A program made the position numbers and the translations under genes. Below are positions 23,234 to 29,424 of a DNA stretch of 62,678 nucleotides, one piece after another. Under the pieces are notes generated by a model. It saw nothing but the letters and a program-made list of their open reading frames with translations. It had not been told where the DNA came from and ran no database searches. Source of the stretch: an uncultured Bacteroidota bacterium (GTDB lineage Bacteria > Bacteroidota > Bacteroidia > Flavobacteriales > Flavobacteriaceae); contig CACEAZ010000008.1 of assembly GCA_902557655.1 (NCBI GenBank), positions 1 through 62,678 on the forward strand, read 5' to 3'. Each line of letters starts with the position of its first letter. Position 1 is the first letter of the stretch.

Positions 23234-23387
23234 GAAAGAATCAAAAATATCTATAGGTGCAGGCATAGGATTGCTTGCAGGAATTATAATTGGAAGTGCT
23301 ACTGATAATGTTGGTTTATGGATTGCGTTAGGTTTATGCTTTGGTGCAGGTATTGGAACTGTATTTGAAAAAAAAAATACTAAATGA
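23232..23387 (+). CDS. Small Gly-rich membrane protein (51 aa)
   Basis: 51-codon frame: MKESKISIGAGIGLLAGIII, then a second Gly-rich span (LWIALGLCFGAGIGTVF). The GxxxG spacing suggests a glycine-zipper pair of helices. It overlaps the truncated repeat copy D at its start and copy E at its end (both ATGA). Confidence 0.5.
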   Translation: MKESKISIGAGIGLLAGIIIGSATDNVGLWIALGLCFGAGIGTVFEKKNTK

Positions 23388-23421
23388 AAAAGCTAATACT
23401 ATTACTATTTATTCCACTTGT
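23384..23421 (+). repeat. Signal-peptide repeat copy E
   Basis: 38 bases, full match, beginning at the ATG that overlaps the upstream TGA. Confidence 0.9.
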
Positions 23422-24370
23422 GTTTAGCTGCAACGGGGCAACTAAATATAGTAATGAATATGAGCTGATTGAAAATTGGATGAAAATTCCTGTCGATTAT
23501 GTTTTTGGAAATCCTACGGGGCTTGCATTGAATTCGAGTCAGAATTTAGTAGTTTACCATAGGGGGTCAAGATCTTGGCAAGTGCCTATGCCAAAAGAAA
23601 AAATAATGGAGGACACCTTTGTCGAAATAGATAAAATTTCAGGAGAAATAATTAAATCTTGGGGCTCAGATCTTTTTATAATGCCTCACGGATTAGAAAT
23701 TGATAATGAGGATAATATTTGGATAACAGATGTCGGTTTACATCAGGTAATTAAATATGATTCTGACGGAAATGAATTAATGGTGCTTGGGGAAGAAAAT
23801 ACTCCGGGTAATGATTCATTACACTTTAACTTGCCTACGGACATAGCTGTGTCAGAAAATGGATCTTTTTATGTAAGTGATGGTTATGGAAATAGTAGAA
23901 TAGTTAAGTTTTCATCTGCAGGAGAATATTTGCTTGAGTGGGGTGTGTTTGGAGAAAATAAAAATGAATTTAATATTCCTCACGGCTTAGACTTGGATAA
24001 AGAAGGGAATGTTTATGTCGCCGACAGAGAAAATAATAAGATTCAAAAATTTGACTCATTAGGAAACTTTATCGGTGAATGGAAAAATGATGTAATTGGA
24101 CAATTATATTCTGTTAATATTAATAATTATGATAACCACCTTTTTGGAATTGATTATATAGGAATCGAAAATTTAGTCCCTGTAGGTTCAGATATTATCA
24201 AGTTTGATCTTGATTTAAATTTAAAATCAAAGTTTGGTAGAAGCGGAAACTATAATGGACCTAAAACAAGATACCACGATATTCAAGTTGACAATAAAGG
24301 AAATCTATATGTGGGGGATATTCTAAATAATACTGTTCAAAAGTTTAAACCAATTAAAACGTTAGATTAA
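23384..24370 (+). CDS. Lipoprotein of the peptidyl-alpha-hydroxyglycine amidating lyase (PAL)-like NHL family
   Basis: 328-aa lipoprotein (repeat-encoded signal ending LVFSC). The rest is a six-bladed NHL propeller. It resembles PAL: NPTGLALNSSQNLVVYHRGS, LFIMPHGLEIDNEDNIWITD, LHQVIKYD, FNIPHGLDLDKEGNVYVADR and YHDIQVDNKGNLYVGD, with the blade His residues that bind zinc in PAL kept in PHG motifs. In animals PAL finishes C-terminal amidation of peptides; no hydroxylating (PHM) partner is seen in this window, so the bacterial function is open. Confidence 0.7.
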   Translation: MKKLILLLFIPLVFSCNGATKYSNEYELIENWMKIPVDYVFGNPTGLALNSSQNLVVYHRGSRSWQVPMPKEKIMEDTFVEIDKISGEIIKSWGSDLFIMPHGLEIDNEDNIWITDVGLHQVIKYDSDGNELMVLGEENTPGNDSLHFNLPTDIAVSENGSFYVSDGYGNSRIVKFSSAGEYLLEWGVFGENKNEFNIPHGLDLDKEGNVYVADRENNKIQKFDSLGNFIGEWKNDVIGQLYSVNINNYDNHLFGIDYIGIENLVPVGSDIIKFDLDLNLKSKFGRSGNYNGPKTRYHDIQVDNKGNLYVGDILNNTVQKFKPIKTLD

Positions 24371-24383
24371 ACCAACATACGAT
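24369..24383 (+). repeat. Upstream box AAACCAACATACGAT
   Basis: 15-base box immediately before the ATG of 24384. Identical copies lie at 23020-23034 and 25231-25245; shorter or diverged forms precede 21175, 22297 and 26185. Confidence 0.85.
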
Positions 24384-24421
24384 ATGAAAAAGCTAATACT
24401 ATTACTATTTATTCCACTTGT
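24384..24421 (+). repeat. Signal-peptide repeat copy F
   Basis: 38 bases, full match. With the upstream 15-base box the conserved block is 53 bases (24369-24421). Confidence 0.9.
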
Positions 24422-25232
24422 CTCCTTTGGGCAAGGAAGTTATTGTGATGGGTATAAAGCAGGTTTGGCAGAAGCAGAAAAAGTATATATATGCGTGGCA
24501 GGAGTAGCTAACTGTGGTGTTCCCCCAAGCGGAGGCAATAATTATTCTACAGGTTATGGCGAGGGCTATGCTGCTGCTGAAAGAATTTGTAATAAGAGAA
24601 GATTGGAAAGAGAGGAAAAGGAAAGAGAGGAAAAAAGAAAAAATAATACTTCATCAAGTATTCCCTCTGCTCAAATTGATTGGGATAAAATTTATCCAAA
24701 AACTCCTCGACCTGATTATAGTAAAAGTTATGAGGAAAATGAAAAGTTTTTAAAAAGTATTGGTTGGGCAGGGTTTGAAAAAGAAGAGGAAGTAGTTGAA
24801 GAAGAAAAAATATCAGAAACAAGAACCATCTATATTAATAATTCAGAGGAGGTAAATGATTTAAGAAAAGAGATTATAAAACTAAAATCCGAAAATATAA
24901 AGTTAAAAAATGATGTTAAGAAAATTAACAACAAGGTGAATTCAAATATGACAATGGATGTTTTAGGTGGAGTTAGTGTTAATAGTATGAAAAAGATGCT
25001 GAATAACAATAAAAAAACAAATGCTTTAGGTGGGCTAAGCATTAGTGAAATAAACACTTTATTTTCAGACATAAAAAATTTAAATGATGATTCTCTTTAC
25101 ATAGACACAGTTGATTTTAAAGATACTATTGATAAACTCAAAAAATTAAAAGAACTAATTTCTAAAGGAATAATTACCAAAGAGTCTTACGACTATAAAA
25201 TTGATGAATTAAAAAAGATCTTATTAGACTAA
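24384..25232 (+). CDS. Exported coiled-coil protein with SHOCT-like C-terminus
   Basis: 282-aa protein with the repeated signal peptide ending in SFGQ. Residues 20-65 hold a Cys/Gly-rich segment (YCDGYKAGLAEAEKVYICVA...GYGEGYAAAERIC) with paired Cys likely to form disulfides. A charged helix (LEREEKEREEKRK) and a coiled coil (about 150-190) follow, and the last 60 residues read like a SHOCT module (LKKLKELISKGIITKESYDY). A similar end occurs in the protein at 18712. Function unknown. Confidence 0.6.
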   Translation: MKKLILLLFIPLVSFGQGSYCDGYKAGLAEAEKVYICVAGVANCGVPPSGGNNYSTGYGEGYAAAERICNKRRLEREEKEREEKRKNNTSSSIPSAQIDWDKIYPKTPRPDYSKSYEENEKFLKSIGWAGFEKEEEVVEEEKISETRTIYINNSEEVNDLRKEIIKLKSENIKLKNDVKKINNKVNSNMTMDVLGGVSVNSMKKMLNNNKKTNALGGLSISEINTLFSDIKNLNDDSLYIDTVDFKDTIDKLKKLKELISKGIITKESYDYKIDELKKILLD

Positions 25233-25245
25233 ACCAACATACGAT
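25231..25245 (+). repeat. Upstream box AAACCAACATACGAT
   Basis: Exact copy of the 15-base box immediately before the ATG of 25246. Confidence 0.85.
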
Positions 25246-25277
25246 ATGAAAAAGCTAATACTATTACTATTTATTCC
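25246..25277 (+). repeat. Signal-peptide repeat copy G
   Basis: First 32 bases match exactly; the end diverges (IPYVIFAQ in place of IPLV). Confidence 0.85.
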
Positions 25278-26172
25278 GTATGTAATATTTGCTCAAGACT
25301 TCAAGATTGAACATAAAGTGAACGATGATAAAACTGTTGATTTTTCGTATAAAAACTTGAGCCCAAATACAATCACAGTGATAGTCAATTTTAGTTTTTT
25401 AGAAAATACTATGAGCTCGACAAGAGTAGTTGAAAAGGTGTCAAAACCTGAGGGAAAGCTATTTAAACTAAAGCCTATGAATAACGAACAAAATATAGGC
25501 TTTAATTATTCTTATTTGTTTTTTAATAATAATATAAATCCAAAAGTAGATGATAACTTTGTTTATATATTGCCATATAAAAAAGAAACACCAATGTTTG
25601 TAGAGGAGCTTTCTTACTTAGGCTCAACCTACTCAAACAAAGAAGAACCAAAAGGTTGGAAATCTTACTCATTTTCAAGCGATGAAGTTCAAAAAATATT
25701 TGCTGTAAGAAAAGGTGTTGTTATTGATGTTGTTAGAGACTACGATGTTGATACAACAAAAACATTCACATATTATAACAAAATGAACTCCGTTAAAATA
25801 GAGCATAATGATGGTACATTAGCTTTATACTCAGGATTTAATAAAGATGAAATATACGTCAATGTTGGAGATATAGTATATCCAAAATATAATACACTTG
25901 GAAAAACAGAAGTTTATGATGCAAGGAAAAAACACAGAATCAATTTTTCTTTATTCTATTATTCAACAAAAAAAGGTGTAAAATTATCGAGTCTATTTAA
26001 AAACGATCAAACGGAAGTAATCTATATAACGCCAACTTTTTATCAAAATGGTGAGTCTGTAAACTTGAAGAAAGATTTTTTTTATGAATCAGATTATGAT
26101 GACAAGACACTATTTCAGAACCTTAGTAAAAGACAAATCAAAAAATATAAAAAAGGAAACTTAGTATTATAA
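25246..26172 (+). CDS. Exported degenerate M23 (LytM)-like protein
   Basis: 308-aa protein with signal peptide. Residues 25-110 look like a beta-sandwich domain. Residues 145-250 follow the course of a LytM/M23 peptidase: YSFSSDEVQKIFAVRKGVVI, VKIEHNDGTLALYSGF, VNVGDIVYPKYNTLGKTE and an ending KKHRINFSLFYY. The metal ligands are missing: the first His-x3-Asp site is gone and the final HLHF is replaced by KHRINF. It is probably a non-catalytic binding or regulatory protein. Confidence 0.6.
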   Translation: MKKLILLLFIPYVIFAQDFKIEHKVNDDKTVDFSYKNLSPNTITVIVNFSFLENTMSSTRVVEKVSKPEGKLFKLKPMNNEQNIGFNYSYLFFNNNINPKVDDNFVYILPYKKETPMFVEELSYLGSTYSNKEEPKGWKSYSFSSDEVQKIFAVRKGVVIDVVRDYDVDTTKTFTYYNKMNSVKIEHNDGTLALYSGFNKDEIYVNVGDIVYPKYNTLGKTEVYDARKKHRINFSLFYYSTKKGVKLSSLFKNDQTEVIYITPTFYQNGESVNLKKDFFYESDYDDKTLFQNLSKRQIKKYKKGNLVL

Positions 26173-26184
26173 CAAACATAAGAT

Positions 26185-26222
26185 ATGAAAAAGCTAATAC
26201 TATTACTATTTATTCCACTTGT
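26185..26222 (+). repeat. Signal-peptide repeat copy H
   Basis: 38 bases, full match, preceded by a diverged box (AACAAACATAAGAT). Confidence 0.9.
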
Positions 26223-26553
26223 TTTTGCTTGTAGTAGTGGTGGTGATAATTCTGAAACTTCATACACCTTAAGACTAACAGAAAACTATGATAGAATAGC
26301 GTTCCAACAAGTTCAACTCCCGGGATATAATTTTGAGATGGATGGACAAACTGATATGATTTTTAATCTTAATCAGGGTATGCCTAATGGAACCGCTGAT
26401 GTAAAGGTTACGCTAACTTACTATTGTACTGTGAATGGTGTGATTGTGAACAGAGATGTATACGTAAACTTCTTTGAAAATTTAACTACTCTTATCAATG
26501 TTGAGAGTGTTATAACTTGTGGTATTGTTACTACTGTTACTATATTAAACTAA
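26185..26553 (+). CDS. Lipoprotein of unknown function
   Basis: 122-aa lipoprotein (MKKLILLLFIPLVFAC). The mature part is beta-rich (YTLRLTENYDRIAFQQVQLP...VKVTLTYYCTVNGVIVNRDV). It is the last gene of the array; no family is recognised. Confidence 0.55.
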   Translation: MKKLILLLFIPLVFACSSGGDNSETSYTLRLTENYDRIAFQQVQLPGYNFEMDGQTDMIFNLNQGMPNGTADVKVTLTYYCTVNGVIVNRDVYVNFFENLTTLINVESVITCGIVTTVTILN

Positions 26554-26570
26554 GCTGCCCTTTAATTAAA

Positions 26571-26592
26571 GAGTGCCAAATGAGTGCCAACT
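26571..26592 (+). repeat. Tandem 11-base direct repeat
   Basis: GAGTGCCAAAT followed directly by GAGTGCCAACT, 10 of 11 bases identical. Adjacent short repeats of this size are found at integrase arm sites, but no integrase gene is in the window. Confidence 0.55.
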
Positions 26593-26630
26593 TTTAGTAT
26601 ATTTATATATCGTTCTTTATAAAGTGCTGT

Positions 26631-26666
26631 AAAAAAAGAAGCCCCCGATTTCTCGAAGGCTTTTAT
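26631..26666 (-). terminator. Rho-independent terminator
   Basis: On the minus strand the arms AAGCCTTCGA and TCGGGGGCTT pair over ten positions (two G-T pairs) around a GAAA tetraloop, followed by CTTTTTTT. It would end transcripts arriving from the CDF transporter gene. Confidence 0.8.
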
Positions 26667-26688
26667 CTGAGTAGTGTAGCGGTTTCGC

Positions 26689-26699
26689 TTGCTCCCCCT
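26689..26699. repeat. Copy of the tRNA-Asn 3' end (possible att site)
   Basis: TTGCTCCCCCT, identical to 28525-28535 at the 3' end of tRNA-Asn (which reads on the minus strand). Beyond it the T-arm resemblance is weak. The two copies bracket 1.8 kb with the CDF transporter and acetolactate decarboxylase genes. Confidence 0.4.
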
Positions 26700-26941
26700 A
26701 TTATTCAAAGTTGCAACACAATTTCTTCTTTTAACGACCCACTCGCCTTGGACGATATCCGTTTCTCCTTCATTAAGAATATTAAGGTATCGTTTTAAAC
26801 CTCCTTTAATTTTGAAGGAAGTGGATTGATGAAATCGTTGGTTTCTAATTTGTAGTTAACGGTCTTTGTAAATAAACACAAACCTATCGGAAAACCTTTG
26901 CTAGCTAAATTTTATAGACGTTATTGTAAGTAGTGCTTCGT

Positions 26942-27736
26942 TTACTTGCTCAATTTCAGTATTCGAAATGCACCTTGAATTACCAACACAAAAACGATTG
27001 TTCCTATAATCAAGTCAGGTTTATTGGAACTCAACCAATTTACCAAAATTCCTGCAAATATTACTCCTAAATTGATAATCACGTCATTCGAGGTGAAAAT
27101 CATACTTGCTTTCATATGTGCTTCTTCTTTGCTCTTTGACTTTTGCAAAATATAAAGACAAAACCCGTTTGCTATAAGTGCAAAAATCGAAACGATAATC
27201 ATTGTCGAAAAATTGGGGAGTTTCTCGTCTCCGAAAAATCTTCTTAATACTTCTAAAAATCCAATAATCGCAAGTGTTATTTGAAAATATCCAGCAAGTT
27301 TTGCTATCCGTTTTTTCTTAATTAAAGTTCCCCCTACGGCAAACAAACTAATTCCGTAAACGAAACTGTCGGCAAGCATATCTAAACTGTCGGCAACAAG
27401 TCCCATTGACTTAGAGATAATTCCTGTTGTTATTTCAATTATGAAAAACGTAAAATTTATAGCAAGTACAGACCAAAGTAGTTTTTTTTGGTTTGAATTT
27501 TCTTTAAATTCTGTTTGGTCAGTTTGTTCGGTCGAGATTTTCTTTCCGCCTAAATTTAGTTCGATAATAGACTTTTCGATTTGGTGAATTTCTCCGCAGT
27601 GAAAAACAGTCAATTTTCGGTTGAGAATATCAAATTCTAAATTTGCAATACTTGAGATCCCGTCTAATTTCATTCGGATTAGATTTTCCTCTGATGGACA
27701 GTCCATTTTGGTGATTTCAAATATTGTTTTTTTCAT
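26942..27736 (-). CDS. Cation diffusion facilitator transporter with N-terminal HMA-like domain
   Basis: 264-aa inner-membrane metal transporter. Residues 1-70 resemble a heavy-metal-associated domain (IFEITKMDCPSEENLIRMKL) but with a single Cys in place of CxxC. Spans follow from about residue 87, with the CDF metal site motif SMGLVADSLDMLADSFVYG (Asp residues on two turns). The usual cytoplasmic C-terminal domain is missing. This short form is common on mobile elements of Bacteroidota. Codon use (more CGA, TCG and GTC) differs from neighbours, suggesting transfer. Zn, Co or Cd are likely substrates. Confidence 0.75.
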   Translation of the reverse strand: MKKTIFEITKMDCPSEENLIRMKLDGISSIANLEFDILNRKLTVFHCGEIHQIEKSIIELNLGGKKISTEQTDQTEFKENSNQKKLLWSVLAINFTFFIIEITTGIISKSMGLVADSLDMLADSFVYGISLFAVGGTLIKKKRIAKLAGYFQITLAIIGFLEVLRRFFGDEKLPNFSTMIIVSIFALIANGFCLYILQKSKSKEEAHMKASMIFTSNDVIINLGVIFAGILVNWLSSNKPDLIIGTIVFVLVIQGAFRILKLSK

Positions 27737-27764
27737 TCGATTTGTTTGTTTTCAGACGATAAAA

Positions 27765-28466
27765 TTACTTTGAAACTTTTATGGTAACGTTAGAAGAATT
27801 AAAGTCAAGTTCATCGATATGCCCCAATACTTGACGATCGTCGGAAATAAAGTGCGCATGGAAAAAACTATCATGATGGGTGAAAACAGCCTTATGATGG
27901 CGAGAAAAGAAACCAATTAAAGATCCGCTAATACCATTCAACTCATATTGAGTTAATCCTTGGTGAGCTTCATCTGGTGATGACACTTGCTTACCCTCAG
28001 GTAAATTAACACTATGAAGTTTCATTTTATTAAAAACCCCATCAATACGTATCAACAAAGGTTGGTCATAATTTTTATAAACTGAATCAATCTGTTCTTC
28101 TATTTCTTTTAGCGAGTAATTATCAAGAGTAAGTTCAACAACTTTTAAATCACTATTTGTGCTGTATACAAAAAAGGGAGCCCTGACTGAGGGGATTTTA
28201 GTTACCTGATGAGAAACACTATCAATAACCTTCGATACATATGTTTGTCCTTCAAATACTACTATTTCTCCCTTCAAAAACTCAATAGGTCCTAATCCAT
28301 AGGTTTCCTTGTTATTTAATGAATCTGTTGCAATCTTACCTTTTAAATCTCCTTTCCACATCACATCTCTCATTTCACCAACAACCTTTATAGAGGAAGT
28401 GTTAGTCGATTTAGTACATGAGACAAACAGAAGCACGCAAAAGATGTAAATAATATTTTTTAACAT
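27765..28466 (-). CDS. Lipoprotein acetolactate decarboxylase
   Basis: 233-aa lipoprotein (ATG at 28466 chosen, giving MLKNIIYIFCVLLFVSC with lipobox FVSC; the longer frame starts inside a terminator hairpin at 28481). The remainder fits alpha-acetolactate decarboxylase: GPIEFLKGEIVVFEG, RIDGVF, LIGFFS and the metal site HAHFISDDR followed by GH. The two zinc His in HxH and the third His after GG/LG are present. It would decarboxylate acetolactate to acetoin outside the cytoplasm. It is 28 bases upstream of the CDF gene. Confidence 0.78.
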   Translation of the reverse strand: MLKNIIYIFCVLLFVSCTKSTNTSSIKVVGEMRDVMWKGDLKGKIATDSLNNKETYGLGPIEFLKGEIVVFEGQTYVSKVIDSVSHQVTKIPSVRAPFFVYSTNSDLKVVELTLDNYSLKEIEEQIDSVYKNYDQPLLIRIDGVFNKMKLHSVNLPEGKQVSSPDEAHQGLTQYELNGISGSLIGFFSRHHKAVFTHHDSFFHAHFISDDRQVLGHIDELDFNSSNVTIKVSK

Positions 28467-28480
28467 GCTGTAAAAATACA

Positions 28481-28513
28481 AAAACGGCTACACTATAAAA
28501 GTATAACCGTTTT
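28481..28513 (-). terminator. Terminator after tRNA-Asn
   Basis: 33 bases forming a 13-bp stem (arms AAAACGGTTATAC and GTGTAGCCGTTTT, two G-T pairs) and a 7-base loop, followed by T-rich sequence. It lies 15 bases beyond the tRNA 3' end on the minus strand. Confidence 0.8.
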
Positions 28514-28527
28514 ATCATTATAAGTTG

Positions 28528-28601
28528 CTCCCCCTCTAAGACTCGAACTTAGGACCCTCTGATTAACAGTCAGATGCTCTAACCAACTGAGCTAAGGAGG
28601 A
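28528..28601 (-). tRNA. tRNA-Asn (GTT)
   Basis: 74 bases folding as a full cloverleaf: acceptor arms TCCTCCT and AGGGGGA (one T-G pair), D-arm with AGCTCAGTTGGT, anticodon loop CTGTTAA with anticodon GTT, and T-loop GTTCGAGTC. Discriminator base G. CCA is not encoded. A clear terminator follows. Confidence 0.95.
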
Positions 28602-28682
28602 ATTTACTTTTCAGTGAGGGCAAATATATGTAATATTTTTAAAATTTAATTTTTTTTAATTAAATCTTTTTTATCTGATAAT

Positions 28683-29423
28683 TTAAAAAATAAATGGTAT
28701 CACCGCTTTTCTGTCATCAGGATAATCTTTAAAATAGTTCTTATACCAATTATGATGATTTAAAGATCTAGGAATTAAATTAAAAGCAGTCCATAATGCA
28801 AAGCTTAAACCCCCAAGATTAAATAAAATTACAGCAAAGCCTGTCCACTCAACAATTTCTCCAAAATGGTTTGGACAAGAAATGTATTTGAACATTGCAC
28901 CTTTAGGAATTTGATACTCCTTATTGTTCTTACGTAATGATATTAATTTGTTGTCAGATGACCTATTAATATACATTCCACACAAAAAGATAATTAGCCC
29001 AATTATTGTATTAATTCCAAAATCTAGTTTAGAAATATAGGCGATTTCATAACCGACAAAAAAACCGTTAAACAGATTAAAAACGAATGCGCTTAAAACA
29101 ATTATGACAGGCATTTTTTTGTCTTTGGTTTTAAGCTTAATGGGGAATAAAATTGTTCTGTAGAAATAATGAAAAGCCCAAAGAAAAGTTACAAGTAAAA
29201 TAGTGTTATTTATTTCAATTGGTGATGTTAAAATAATCACTGGCATAACAAGTAAAGCTGGTAATTCCATCCAGAACCAACCCCATCTATTATCTATCAT
29301 TAATCCCCATTTTGAACTGGAATGTCTTCCGTATGGGGCAACCGTATTAGAAAACATTAGAAATATAAAAGTAGATAGTCCTATAAATATCCAAAGGATT
29401 AGCAAATTATAAAACCAACCCAT
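28683..29423 (-). CDS. Steroid 5-alpha-reductase-like membrane protein
   Basis: 246-aa integral membrane protein with about six spans. It matches the 3-oxo-5-alpha-steroid 4-dehydrogenase family: GRHSSSKWGLMIDNRWGWFWMELP (start of that stretch at residue 33), then ISCPNHFGEIVEWTGFA and the C-terminal NHHNWYKNYFKDYP. These are NADPH-dependent double-bond reductases. The natural substrate in bacteria is not known. The stop of rseP lies just upstream (one base gap), so the two are co-transcribed. Confidence 0.82.
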   Translation of the reverse strand: MGWFYNLLILWIFIGLSTFIFLMFSNTVAPYGRHSSSKWGLMIDNRWGWFWMELPALLVMPVIILTSPIEINNTILLVTFLWAFHYFYRTILFPIKLKTKDKKMPVIIVLSAFVFNLFNGFFVGYEIAYISKLDFGINTIIGLIIFLCGMYINRSSDNKLISLRKNNKEYQIPKGAMFKYISCPNHFGEIVEWTGFAVILFNLGGLSFALWTAFNLIPRSLNHHNWYKNYFKDYPDDRKAVIPFIF

Positions 29424-29424
29424 A

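Larger units (their letters stand above)
26554..26941. other. 388-base gene-free boundary region
   Basis: No convincing gene was found on either strand; minus-strand frames are short and broken. It holds, in order: a tandem 11-base repeat (26571-26592), a strong minus-strand terminator (26631-26666), an 11-base match to the tRNA-Asn 3' end (26689-26699), and about 240 bases with a composition less AT-rich than the array. It may be the boundary of an inserted segment or the remains of a decayed gene. Confidence 0.5.

Noticed and set aside
17134-26222. CRISPR array
   Set aside because: The repeats are irregularly spaced by hundreds to thousands of bases, lie over gene starts, and no cas genes are present.
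17134-26592. Integron-type gene cassette array
   Set aside because: No integrase is seen and the repeats are not palindromic like attC sites; the cassette idea is kept only as a loose comparison.
26593-26941. Decayed integrase or transposase gene
   Set aside because: Short minus-strand frames were read by eye but no recombinase motif could be recognised, so no pseudogene is claimed.
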